Positions 8,269-16,413 of a stretch of 64,000 bases of DNA are shown one piece after another (the stretch's first letter is position 1; each line of letters begins with the position of its first letter). Location: positions 25,510 to 89,509 of the forward strand of contig CAJKDY010000011.1 in assembly GCA_905198835.1 (NCBI GenBank). Reading direction: 5' to 3'. Position numbers and translations under genes: made by a program. The notes below the pieces were generated by a model. That model was not told where the DNA came from and searched no databases. It worked only from the letters and a program-made list of their open reading frames with translations. The DNA is from an uncultured Eubacteriales bacterium. GTDB taxonomy: Bacteria > Bacillota > Clostridia > Oscillospirales > Oscillospiraceae.

Positions 8269-8535
8269 GCCGCACACCGGCCTTTGAAGCCACCTCTATG
8301 TCCGTTACCCTCACAGCCAACTCAGGTCCGGCGCCCCCACGGCACAAGCGGTGGACCGCTTAGTGCTGCTTGGTTCCCCACCTGACACGGTTCACGGCTC
8401 CGCCTTGCGCGGGACCGGTCCATCATCGCCGCTTATGAGGGTCAGACGACACAGAAATGGTCCGGGGGCCGGGATTCATCCCTGCTGTAGCGGGTTGCAG
8501 GTACAGGGCACCGCTAACTCCCCGACTAGTGCGGC
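8269..8535 (-). ncRNA. ffs: Signal recognition particle RNA, large Firmicutes type
   Basis: About 267 bases. The apical Ffh-binding domain is recognisable on the minus strand near 8380 (GTCAGGTGGGGAACC then AAGCAGC). The Alu-like 5' domain contains GTGCCCTGTACCTGCAA and the 5' end GCCGCAC pairs with GTGCGGC at the 3' end, which sets the limits. It guides translating ribosomes to the membrane together with Ffh. Position directly upstream of dnaX matches the scr-dnaX order of Bacillus. The ends are inferred from pairing. Confidence 0.92.
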
Positions 8536-8570
8536 CTTGCTCCGCCACCGGGCGGGTCAAGACTTTAAGT

Positions 8571-8599
8571 ATTATACTACACCTTTTGGAATTTAGCAA
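8571..8599 (-). promoter_or_regulatory. Promoter of ffs
   Basis: Minus strand: TTGCTA, 17-base spacer, perfect TATAAT. The start site would fall about 28 bases upstream of the mature RNA, so the 5' end is probably processed. Confidence 0.7.
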
Positions 8600-8707
8600 T
8601 CCCCCATTTACGCGAAGGGACTGGGGGCGTCACCCTTTGTCGGGAGTGGGCGTATACTGCGGTGTGGGGCTACGGCCCCAACAAAAGACACTGGAGGCTA
8701 CCAAGCT

Positions 8708-8941
8708 ATGTGTGGTCAGAATAACCGCTGCGGCTGCCGCCGCGGCTCCCGCCAGGCCGTCCAGCCCGATCGCTGCTGCTGTTGCTGCCGCCCCTGCTGC
8801 TGCGGCTGTCAGGATAACGACGCCCCCACCGCCACCATCTCCATGGCCGACTACCAGCCCTTCATCCTGGTCCCCACCACGGTGTTTGACCAGGGCGACA
8901 CGGACTGCGGCTGCTCCGGCGCTATGGGCTTCGACTGGTAA
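8708..8941 (+). CDS. Cysteine-rich small protein (77 aa), function unknown
   Basis: Not a recognised family. Of 77 residues, 14 are cysteine, clustered as CCCCC, CCC and CxC motifs in the first 35 residues with Arg between them, and a second CGC motif near the C-terminus. There is no signal peptide or membrane segment. Codon choice is strongly C-ending like neighbouring real genes, and GGAGG lies 10 bases before the ATG, which supports a real gene. The cysteine pattern suggests metal binding (metallothionein-like) or a heavily cross-linked coat or precursor peptide. A hairpin terminator follows. Confidence 0.6.
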   Translation: MCGQNNRCGCRRGSRQAVQPDRCCCCCRPCCCGCQDNDAPTATISMADYQPFILVPTTVFDQGDTDCGCSGAMGFDW

Positions 8942-8966
8942 ACGAGTTCCATCGCCGCCCCCGGCG

Positions 8967-8982
8967 GGGCGGCGGTACTTAG
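8967..8982 (+). repeat. 16-base repeat, copy 1
   Basis: GGGCGGCGGTACTTAG, identical to 10827-10842. Both copies sit just after a stop codon and before a terminator. Confidence 0.6.
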
Positions 8983-9017
8983 AAGGCCTCCAGATCACCC
9001 AGAACAAGACTGAGGAA

Positions 9018-9070
9018 CGGTGTTTTTGCCCAGTCCCACCCGGCAAAAACACCGTCTTCCTGTCTTTTTG
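9018..9070 (+). terminator. Terminator after Cys-rich gene
   Basis: 13-bp perfect stem (CGGTGTTTTTGCC and complement) with an 11-base loop, followed after a short gap by TCTTTTTG. Confidence 0.6.
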
Positions 9071-9096
9071 ACTTTTCCGCTGGAAATCATTATAAT
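9068..9096 (+). promoter_or_regulatory. Promoter of the WG-repeat gene
   Basis: TTGACT, 17-base spacer, perfect TATAAT, 36 bases before the ATG. Confidence 0.75.
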
Positions 9097-9132
9097 AGGG
9101 ACAACTCCTAAATTTCAGAAAGGGTGATCTCT

Positions 9133-10818
9133 ATGACCTTGCGGAAATTCCTCGCGCTTATCCTCGCGCTTGTCCTGGTCCTTGGCTTGGCTGTCCTCCC
9201 CGCCGCCGGAGCGGAGACAGATATCCTGTGGCTACCCGAGGAGGTGCAGTTTTGCACCGAGATAGCTTATAGCTACAATTCTCAGCTCGGCTGGCTCAAT
9301 GTGTCGCTGGACAAATGGGGCATGGAATATGCCCTCTACGACCTGAACACCGGGACGTTCGTGGAAGAGTTTGATGGGGTCGGGCCCTTTTCCGAAGGCC
9401 TGGCCCGGGTACACAAGGATGGCAAATGCGGCTATATCGACACCACCGGGAAGGTGGTCATTCCCCTGGTCCTGGACGCCGCCTGGGACTTTCAAGACGG
9501 CGTAGCCGTGGCGATCGTGGAATGGCCGTTGCCGGATGACTCTGTATACCTGCTCTATTACCTCATCAACACGCAGGGACAGGTGATCGCCCAGCTGGAC
9601 TATGACACCGTATCGGACTTTTCCGAGGGGCTGGCGTTGGTGGAACGCAATGGGAAGTACGGCTTCATCGATAAGACCGGGCAGGCGGTCATCCCCTTGG
9701 AGTATGACAGCGCTTGGTCCTTTTCCAATGGCCGTGCCGCGGTGGAGATCGGCGGCAAGTGGGGCTTTATTGACAAAACGGGCAATGTGGTCATCTCCCC
9801 GGACTACGATGAGGTGCATAGCTTTTCCGAAGGGCTGGCCGCAGTGTCCCTGGGGGGTAGATACGGCTATATCAACACAGCCGGGGAGATGGTCGTTCCA
9901 CTGGAATATGAAGCCTATGTCGATGACTTTTCCGAGGGCTTGGCGGCAATCTACCGCGAAGACAGCAGCGGTATGTGGCAGTTCGGCTTTGTCAACGCCG
10001 TCGGGGAAGAGATCATCCCACCACAATATGATTATGTGAGCAGCTTCTCCAGCGGCTTGGCCGCGGTGAGCATGGGAAGCAAAACGGACTTCATCGACGC
10101 TACCGGTCAGGTAGTAATTCCTCTGGTCTACGACAGCGCATGGGACTTTGAGGGCGGCCTGGCCCTGGTCTGGAAGGACGGCAAGTGCGGATATATCGAC
10201 AAGTCTGGCAACGAGGTCGTCCCCTGCCTCTATGACTATGGGCAGTCCATTGGCGAGAACGGCGATTACGAGAATGGTCGGTACCGCTATGTAGAAGACA
10301 ACGGTCGCTTTGGCCTAGTTCTTGACCCTACCTGGCAAGACCCCACAGTGCTCCCCCCTGACATCCCGTGGGGAACATGGGGCGCCACTGCTTACCCCTC
10401 TACTCAGGCTGTGGACATTGATGGCGTTGCGGTAGAATTCCAGATGTACGCGCTGAAAGACGAAAACGGCAACGACACCAACTATATAAAGCTGCGGGAC
10501 TTGGCGGCAGTCTTGAACTTCTTTGACGTAACATGGGATGGGAGCGTGTCCATTGATACCGGACGGTCCTACACCCCCAACGGCACAGAGCATCAAACCC
10601 CCTTCAGCGGCCCCCAGGACTGCGTAGGCAACTCGGCCACCGGGGTGCGCATTGACGGAGAGATGACATACCTGCAAACCTTTGTCATCACGGACACTAC
10701 CGGCGGCGGGTACACCTACTTCCGCTTGCGTGACCTAGGGAAGGCCCTGGGCTTCCAGGTGGGTTGGACCACTCAGCGCGGCGTCTATGTGGAGACCGAC
10801 AAGCCCTATTCCGAATAA
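9133..10818 (+). CDS. Secreted WG-repeat protein with copper-amine-oxidase-like C-terminal domain
   Basis: Exported 561-residue protein. The signal peptide covers residues 1-26 (KFLALILALVLVLGLAVLPAAGA). About nine WG-type repeats follow, each of the form GKYGFIDKTGQVVIPLEYD...FSEGLA, probably folding as small beta units that bind ligand or cell wall. The C-terminal 130 residues carry two copies of the LRDLA/LRDLGKALGF pattern typical of the stalk domain shared with copper amine oxidase N-termini. ATG 9133 was chosen over GTG 9124 because AAAGGGTGA lies at the right distance. It has its own promoter and terminator. Substrate unknown. Confidence 0.88.
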   Translation: MTLRKFLALILALVLVLGLAVLPAAGAETDILWLPEEVQFCTEIAYSYNSQLGWLNVSLDKWGMEYALYDLNTGTFVEEFDGVGPFSEGLARVHKDGKCGYIDTTGKVVIPLVLDAAWDFQDGVAVAIVEWPLPDDSVYLLYYLINTQGQVIAQLDYDTVSDFSEGLALVERNGKYGFIDKTGQAVIPLEYDSAWSFSNGRAAVEIGGKWGFIDKTGNVVISPDYDEVHSFSEGLAAVSLGGRYGYINTAGEMVVPLEYEAYVDDFSEGLAAIYREDSSGMWQFGFVNAVGEEIIPPQYDYVSSFSSGLAAVSMGSKTDFIDATGQVVIPLVYDSAWDFEGGLALVWKDGKCGYIDKSGNEVVPCLYDYGQSIGENGDYENGRYRYVEDNGRFGLVLDPTWQDPTVLPPDIPWGTWGATAYPSTQAVDIDGVAVEFQMYALKDENGNDTNYIKLRDLAAVLNFFDVTWDGSVSIDTGRSYTPNGTEHQTPFSGPQDCVGNSATGVRIDGEMTYLQTFVITDTTGGGYTYFRLRDLGKALGFQVGWTTQRGVYVETDKPYSE

Positions 10819-10826
10819 GGAAAATC

Positions 10827-10842
10827 GGGCGGCGGTACTTAG
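10827..10842 (+). repeat. 16-base repeat, copy 2
   Basis: Identical to 8967-8982; begins 9 bases after the WG-repeat stop codon. Confidence 0.6.
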
Positions 10843-10858
10843 CGATCACGTGCCTCCA

Positions 10859-10888
10859 CCGGGCAGGGTCCTCCCTGCCCGGTTTTTT
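10859..10888 (+). terminator. Terminator of the WG-repeat gene
   Basis: 10-bp perfect stem CCGGGCAGGG/CCCTGCCCGG, loop TCCT, then TTTTTT. Confidence 0.92.
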
Positions 10889-10892
10889 AGCC

Positions 10893-10920
10893 TTGCATAT
10901 GGAGCTTTCTGTGTTATAAT
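10893..10920 (+). promoter_or_regulatory. Promoter of trkA-trkH
   Basis: TTGCAT, 16-base spacer, perfect TATAAT, 44 bases before the trkA start. Confidence 0.75.
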
Positions 10921-10963
10921 AATCTTTTAGCAGGAAATTCCACGCTGAAAAGGCGGGATGGAT

Positions 10964-12328
10964 ATGAACATCATCATCGTGGGCGACGGCAAGGTGGGCG
11001 CGGCGCTGGCTGGGCAGCTGTCTCAGGAGGACCATAACGTCACCATCATCGACTCCGACCCTGTGGTCATCAGCGAGAGCACCGAGACCTTGGACGTGAT
11101 GGCGGTGGTGGGAAACGGCGCGTCTATGGCCACGTTGCGGGAGGCGGGGGTGGAGAGCGCCGACCTGCTCATCGCCGCCACCAGTCTGGACGAGCTGAAC
11201 CTGCTGACCTGTCTGACGGCCAAGAAGTTGGGCTGCGGCCACACCATCGCCCGCATCCGCAACCCGGAGTATGCCGACCAGCTGGTGTCCATGCAGGATG
11301 AACTGGGGCTATCCTTTACGGTGAACCCCGAGCAGGCCGCGGCGCTGGAGGCCTATCAGTTGCTGCAGTTCCCCTCCTTCCTCAAGCGTGAGAGCTTTGC
11401 CAAAGGCCGGGTGGAGATCGTGGCGGTGCCGGTGGCGGAGGGGTCCAAGCTGGCAGGGCTCCCCCTGCACAAGCTCTACGAGATTGCCCGGGTCAAGGTG
11501 CTGGTATGCGCCGTCCAGCGAGACGGCCAAGTCCACATTCCCGGTGGCTCCTTTGTGCTGCAGGCGGGGGACACCATCTTTGTCACCGCCGGCGTGCAGG
11601 ACCTGGCCCAGCTGGTGCGCAGTCTGGGCCTTGTGGAGCACAAGGTCAAGAGCCTGCTGATCATCGGCGGCAGCCGCATCGCCTTCTATCTGGCGGCCCG
11701 GTGCCTGGAAAGCGGCATCGCCGTGAAGATCATCGAGCAGAGCCACGCCCGGTGCGTCACCCTGGCCGAGCGGCTTCCCAAGGCCACCATCATCGAGGCC
11801 GACGGCTCCCGGCAGGAGGTCCTGGAGGCCGAGGGTCTGAAGAGCTTTGACGCGGTCATCACCCTGACGGGCATGGACGAGGAAAACGTGGTCCTTTCTA
11901 TGTTTGCCCAGCATCTGGGCGTTGCCAAGGTCATCACCAAGATCAATCGGGTGGAGTACGACCAGCTCTTTCGCAAGGTAGGCCTGGGCTCCATCATCAG
12001 TCCCAAGGCCCTGTGCTGCTCCAACATCGTCCGCTACGTCCGGGCCATGTCCACCGCCCGGGACGCCGAGGGGCTGCTGGCCCTCCACCCCATCGTGGAC
12101 GGCCAGGCCGAGGCCCTGGAGTTCCAGGCCGGACCCGGCACCCGCCACTGCGGCGAGGCCCTCAAGGACATCCCGCTGAAGGGCGGCATTCTTATCTCCT
12201 GCATCACCCACCAGGGCCGGACCCTGATCCCCAAGGGCGACACCTGCTTCTACCCCGGCGACACCATTATCGTAGTCACCGCCGGAGGCCGGGCCGTCAC
12301 CGGGCTGGACAGCATCTTCGCGGACTGA
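10964..12328 (+). CDS. trkA: Trk potassium uptake regulatory subunit
   Basis: Cytosolic gating subunit of the Trk potassium transporter, about 454 residues. It has the duplicated RCK layout: RCK_N with the nucleotide-binding pattern VGDGKVGAALA at the N-terminus and an acidic residue after the second strand, RCK_C, then a second RCK_N (IIGGSRIAFYLA) and RCK_C. ATG 10964 is preferred because AAGGCGGG lies 6 bases upstream; the ATG at 10958 would touch that site. trkH follows 14 bases later, so channel and regulator are made together. Confidence 0.93.
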   Translation: MNIIIVGDGKVGAALAGQLSQEDHNVTIIDSDPVVISESTETLDVMAVVGNGASMATLREAGVESADLLIAATSLDELNLLTCLTAKKLGCGHTIARIRNPEYADQLVSMQDELGLSFTVNPEQAAALEAYQLLQFPSFLKRESFAKGRVEIVAVPVAEGSKLAGLPLHKLYEIARVKVLVCAVQRDGQVHIPGGSFVLQAGDTIFVTAGVQDLAQLVRSLGLVEHKVKSLLIIGGSRIAFYLAARCLESGIAVKIIEQSHARCVTLAERLPKATIIEADGSRQEVLEAEGLKSFDAVITLTGMDEENVVLSMFAQHLGVAKVITKINRVEYDQLFRKVGLGSIISPKALCCSNIVRYVRAMSTARDAEGLLALHPIVDGQAEALEFQAGPGTRHCGEALKDIPLKGGILISCITHQGRTLIPKGDTCFYPGDTIIVVTAGGRAVTGLDSIFAD

Positions 12329-12342
12329 GAGGACACAGAACT

Positions 12343-13794
12343 ATGAACCGAAAGATCATCGGCCGGATATTGGGCTTTCTGCTCCTTTTGGAGTGCGTGT
12401 TTCTCTTCCCTTCCGTCATCGTCTGTCTGCTCCACAGCGAGGCAAACGCCCTGCGGGCCATTGTCACTACTATGGTGGTCTCCGCCCTGTTGGGCTGTGG
12501 GTTGTGCCTTCTCTGCCGGAAGGCGGACCGGCATTTTTACGCCCGAGAGGGGTTTTTGATCACCGCTCTGGGCTGGATCGTACTGTCCCTGGTGGGCGCC
12601 CTCCCCTTCTGGTTCTCCAGGGAGATCCCAAGCTATGTGGATGCGGTCTTTGAGGTCATCTCCGGCTTTACCACCACCGGCGCTTCCATTCTGCCCCAGG
12701 TGGAGTCCATGTCCAAGGGCCTTTTGTTCTGGCGGTCCTTTACCCACTGGCTGGGCGGCATGGGTATTCTGGTATTTCTGCTGGCCGTGGTGCCCATGGG
12801 CAAGGGCGGCTACTCCGTCCACATCCTCCGAGCGGAAAGCCCCGGCCCCAGCGTGGGCAAGCTGGTCCCCAAGCTGCGGCAGACCGCCGCCATCCTCTAC
12901 GGCATCTATGTGGCTCTGACGGTGCTGAACGTCATCTTCCTGCTTTTGGGCGACATGCCCCTCTTTGACAGCCTCTGCACCGCTTTCGGCACTGCCGGCA
13001 CCGGCGGCTTCGGCGTGAAAAACGACTCCATGGCCAGCTACTCGCCCTATCTGCAGACGGTGTGCACGGTGTTTATGGCCCTTTTTGGCATCAACTTCTC
13101 GGTGTACTTTTTCCTGCTCATCGGCAAAGTAAAACAAGTGTTGAAAAGCGAGGAGCTTTGGATCTATCTCTGCTTGATGCTGGGCTCTATCTGCCTGATC
13201 ACGCTGAACATCGCCTTTCAGCACCCCACCTTCCGCGACGCCTTCCACCACGCGGCCTTCACCGTGTCCAGCATCATGACCACCACCGGCTTTGCCACGG
13301 TGGACTTTGACCTATGGCCCCAGTTCTCCCGAAGTATCCTGGTGGTGCTGATGATCTGCGGCGCCTGCGCGGGCAGTACCGGCGGCGGCGTCAAAACGGC
13401 CCGGCTCATTCTGCTGGTCAAATCCATGCGGGCCCGGCTGCGGCAGTTTTTGCGGCCCCGCAGCGTGAATCTGGTCCAGGTGGAGGGCCGGACCATCTCC
13501 GACGAGACCATCCAGGGCGTCAACACCTACATGGCGGCCTATTGCGCCATTTTGGTGGTATCCTTTCTGGCCCTGGCCATCGACGGCTTTTCGCTGGAGA
13601 CCAACCTCACCGCCGTACTGGCCTGCCTGAACAATATCGGCCCGGGCCTAGGACTGGTGGGCCCTACAGGGAACTACGCCATGTTCTCCGGCGGCTCGAA
13701 AATCGTCCTCATGCTGGATATGTTGCTGGGCCGGCTGGAGATCTTCCCGCTGCTCATCATGCTCAGTCCCCACACCTGGCGGCGGGCCGGGTAA
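12343..13794 (+). CDS. trkH: Trk potassium uptake membrane subunit
   Basis: Potassium-translocating membrane subunit of 483 residues in the SKT superfamily. The four pore loops with filter glycines are visible: TTTGAS, GTAGTGGFG, TTTGFAT and NNIGPGLG. The conserved SFTHWLGGMGILV and GGGVKTARL segments are also present. The first methionine with a GAGAGGA site 14 bases after the trkA stop is used; the much longer open frame upstream is trkA in another frame. It works with the adjacent TrkA. Confidence 0.94.
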   Translation: MNRKIIGRILGFLLLLECVFLFPSVIVCLLHSEANALRAIVTTMVVSALLGCGLCLLCRKADRHFYAREGFLITALGWIVLSLVGALPFWFSREIPSYVDAVFEVISGFTTTGASILPQVESMSKGLLFWRSFTHWLGGMGILVFLLAVVPMGKGGYSVHILRAESPGPSVGKLVPKLRQTAAILYGIYVALTVLNVIFLLLGDMPLFDSLCTAFGTAGTGGFGVKNDSMASYSPYLQTVCTVFMALFGINFSVYFFLLIGKVKQVLKSEELWIYLCLMLGSICLITLNIAFQHPTFRDAFHHAAFTVSSIMTTTGFATVDFDLWPQFSRSILVVLMICGACAGSTGGGVKTARLILLVKSMRARLRQFLRPRSVNLVQVEGRTISDETIQGVNTYMAAYCAILVVSFLALAIDGFSLETNLTAVLACLNNIGPGLGLVGPTGNYAMFSGGSKIVLMLDMLLGRLEIFPLLIMLSPHTWRRAG

Positions 13795-13864
13795 GGCCGT
13801 GGGCAAAGTCCATCGAAAGCGGTCAACGAGAAAAAAATAAACCCCGCCCCGCGGCGGTATGAAA

Positions 13865-13918
13865 GCCCTTCCCAGGGAGATACTGAAATCAGTATTTCCG
13901 ACTGGGGAGGGCCTTTTT
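13865..13918 (+). terminator. Terminator-like hairpin abutting sigG and enclosing its ribosome site
   Basis: A two-part stem (about 10 bp outer, 11 bp inner, one small internal loop) closes at 13912 and is followed by TTTTT one base before the sigG ATG. The GGGGAGG ribosome site of sigG lies in its 3' arm. It may end trkAH transcription and also stop translation of read-through mRNA. Confidence 0.75.
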
Positions 13919-13919
13919 C

Positions 13920-14690
13920 ATGCAGGGAAAGGTAGAGATCTGCGGGGTCAACACCTCCAAGCTGAAGGTGCTGAAAAACGAGGAGACCATGGCGCTGCTG
14001 CGTAAGGTCAAGGAGGGCGACATGGAGGCCCGGGACCAGCTGATCCAGGGCAATCTGCGGTTGGTGCTGTCGGTCATTCAAAAGTTCATGGGCCGGGGCG
14101 AGAATGCCGACGACCTCTTTCAGGTGGGCTGCATCGGGCTGATGAAGGCCATTGACAATTTTAATATCGACCTGGACGTGCGCTTTTCCACCTATGGCGT
14201 ACCCATGATCGTAGGCGAGATACGCCGGTATCTCCGGGACAACAGCGCCATGCGGGTGTCCCGGTCCATGCGGGATACGGCCTATAAGGTCCTCAGCGCC
14301 AAGGAAAAGTATCTGGCCGAGCACCAGCGTGAACCGACACTGGACCAGATCGCCGAGATCCTGGACATTCCCCGGGAGGAGGTGGTCTTCGCTCTGGACG
14401 CTATCGTGGACCCGCTGAGCCTCTATGAGCCGGTCTACGAGTCCGGCGGTGATACCGTCTACGTCATGGATCAGGTCCGGGACAAGAAAAACACCGACGA
14501 GAGCTGGCTGGAGCGCATCGCCCTGAGCGAAGCTATGAGCCGCCTGGACCAGCGGGAAAAGCGCATCTTAGCCCTGCGTTTTTTCCAGGGCAAGACCCAG
14601 ATGGAGGTGTCTGCCGAGATCGGTATCTCCCAGGCCCAGGTGTCCCGGCTGGAGAAAAACGCCATCAACCAGATCAAAAAGAATATGTAA
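13920..14690 (+). CDS. sigG: Forespore-specific sigma factor G
   Basis: Late forespore RNA polymerase sigma factor of 256 residues. The SigG-specific N-terminus VEICGVNTSKL is intact, followed by region 2 (NLRLVLSVIQKF, DDLFQVGCIGLMKAIDNF, FSTYGVPMIVGEIRRYLRDN), region 3 and region 4 (KRILALRFFQGKTQMEVSAEIGISQAQVSRLEK). The start cannot be moved because the conserved N-terminus begins at codon 4. In Bacillus and many Clostridia sigG lies beside spoIIGA-sigE; here it stands alone after trkH. It shows that the organism encodes late sporulation functions. Confidence 0.95.
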   Translation: MQGKVEICGVNTSKLKVLKNEETMALLRKVKEGDMEARDQLIQGNLRLVLSVIQKFMGRGENADDLFQVGCIGLMKAIDNFNIDLDVRFSTYGVPMIVGEIRRYLRDNSAMRVSRSMRDTAYKVLSAKEKYLAEHQREPTLDQIAEILDIPREEVVFALDAIVDPLSLYEPVYESGGDTVYVMDQVRDKKNTDESWLERIALSEAMSRLDQREKRILALRFFQGKTQMEVSAEIGISQAQVSRLEKNAINQIKKNM

Positions 14691-14691
14691 A

Positions 14692-14729
14692 AAGCGGAGA
14701 CGGACCATTGTCCGTCTCCGCTTCGTTTG
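14692..14729. terminator. Bidirectional terminator between sigG and mglC
   Basis: 13-bp perfect stem AAGCGGAGACGGA/TCCGTCTCCGCTT with a 6-base loop and T-rich 3' flank; it serves sigG and the convergent mgl operon. Confidence 0.85.
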
Positions 14730-14741
14730 ACGCGAGGTAAA

Positions 14742-16400
14742 TTACTTTTTACGCACGTACTTCAAGCAGTCCAGCATGACGGCCACCAGGATGATGATGC
14801 CCGAGAAGACGAACTGCAGGTTGGTATCGATGCCCAGGGTGGTCAGAGCGTAGGTCAGGGCGGTAAAGATAAACACGCCCGTCACCACACCGGAGATCTT
14901 GCCGATACCGCCGGTGAAGGATACGCCGCCCACCACGCAGGCCGCGATGGCGTCCATCTCCCAGCCCTGGCCGTAGCTGGCCGAGCCGGAGCCGGACATA
15001 CGGATGCACTCCAGCCAGGAGCCAAAGCCGTAGAGGATACCGGCCATGATGAAAGCGCCCAGGGTGACCTTGAACACGGAGATGCCGGAGACCGCCGCGG
15101 CCTCGGCGTTTCCGCCCACGGCGTAGAGGTTCTTACCGAAGGTGGTCTTGTTCCAGATGAACCACACCACGATCACCGCGGCCAGCGCCCACAGGATGAT
15201 GGTGGGGAAACCACCGATCTTGGGGATGATCATCTTGGGAATATCGCTCTCGATGCCGCCGAAGGACACGCCCTTGGTGGCGTAGGTGGCAAGGCCGAAG
15301 ATCATCAGCATGGTGGACATGGTGGAGATGAAGGGGTGCATCTTGAACTTGGCGGTAAAGAAGCCGGCGATGGTGGTGAAGATGGTGCACAGCACGATAC
15401 ACACGATCAGGGCCAGGAACACCCGCACGATGACCGGCATACCGGTGAAATCAAAGATATGGCCGAACACGCCGCCGGTATTGATGCCCTTGTGCATCAC
15501 GATGGTGGCGGCGGTGATGCCCATGCCCATCATGCGCCCGATGGATAGATCAGTGCCCGCCAGCAGGATCAGCGCGGCCACGCCCAGGGCCAGGAACATT
15601 CTGGGAGAGGCCTGCATGAGGATGTTCAGAATGTTGTTGACCGTCAGCAACTGCACGTTGGGACCCTTGACCGCGGGGGTGATAAAGCACAGCGCGATGA
15701 AGATGGCGGCAATAGCCAGATAGAGGCCGTTGTTCAGCAAGAAGGATTTGGTGTTGAAGGTGTACTTATAGTTCTCCCAGCGCTGCTTCATGTTCTCGCC
15801 CATGGAGAACTTGGACAAAGTCAGCAGATCGATCAGGTGGTATTTGTGGGCGAAGGCGTTGTGCCGCCGGTCCTTGATCTCCTGGAGGGTCTTTTGATAC
15901 TCCAGCTTGGCGTCAAACTGACGGTTTTTGTAGACGTATTTCTCGTCCTTGATCTCATGGTGGTCGGAGAGCTTGGCCACATTTTCCCGATGCTCCCGCT
16001 CCAGCTCGGCCAGGCGGGCTTTGTAGCGCACCATGGCCTCGGCCTTCTCCAGTTTGCAGCTGGCCGCCACCTTCTCATAGTACTCTTTGTTGTAGTGGGC
16101 AGCCAGGTAACTCTTGGCCTCGGCGATGAGCTTGGCGACCTCGCCTTGATTGGCCTTCTCCACCTTTTTGGCCTGGACCAGGTCCTTCTTCTCTGCCTGA
16201 ATGCGGCGGGCGCGCTCATCCTTGGTGAGGGCCTTGTCCCGCTTGGTGGCGTCGATCTTGCTCTGGATGGCCACTACCTTGCTGGTACCGTCCGCCCGGA
16301 GGGCGTCGATCTTGGCCTGGATGCCGCCGATATAGTCGTCGATAGGCTGGCGTAGCGCCAGCTCCTCATCGGCGGAGAGGATCTTCAGATTCTGTGCCAT
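14742..16400 (-). CDS. mglC: Galactose-type ABC transporter permease with long N-terminal coiled-coil extension
   Basis: Inner-membrane permease, 552 residues against about 336 for E. coli MglC. Residues from about 215 on match MglC throughout: NILNILMQASPRMFLALGVA, GTDLSIGR, FGKNLYAVGGNAEAA, DAIAACVVGGVSFTGG and the C-terminal DCLKYVRKK. Residues 1-205 are very hydrophilic, rich in Lys, Glu, Ala and Arg with heptad-like patterns (for example RYKARLAELEREHRE), predicted as cytosolic coiled coil, and have no counterpart in standard permeases. The extension is in frame with no internal start that has a good ribosome site. It follows mglA by 13 bases. Confidence 0.92.
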   Translation of the reverse strand: MAQNLKILSADEELALRQPIDDYIGGIQAKIDALRADGTSKVVAIQSKIDATKRDKALTKDERARRIQAEKKDLVQAKKVEKANQGEVAKLIAEAKSYLAAHYNKEYYEKVAASCKLEKAEAMVRYKARLAELEREHRENVAKLSDHHEIKDEKYVYKNRQFDAKLEYQKTLQEIKDRRHNAFAHKYHLIDLLTLSKFSMGENMKQRWENYKYTFNTKSFLLNNGLYLAIAAIFIALCFITPAVKGPNVQLLTVNNILNILMQASPRMFLALGVAALILLAGTDLSIGRMMGMGITAATIVMHKGINTGGVFGHIFDFTGMPVIVRVFLALIVCIVLCTIFTTIAGFFTAKFKMHPFISTMSTMLMIFGLATYATKGVSFGGIESDIPKMIIPKIGGFPTIILWALAAVIVVWFIWNKTTFGKNLYAVGGNAEAAAVSGISVFKVTLGAFIMAGILYGFGSWLECIRMSGSGSASYGQGWEMDAIAACVVGGVSFTGGIGKISGVVTGVFIFTALTYALTTLGIDTNLQFVFSGIIILVAVMLDCLKYVRKK

Positions 16401-16413
16401 GTGTTTTCACCCC

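Noticed and set aside
9124..10818. GTG start three codons before the WG-repeat ATG
   Set aside because: The GTG overlaps the ribosome site AAAGGGTGA; the ATG at 9133 is spaced correctly and begins the signal peptide properly.
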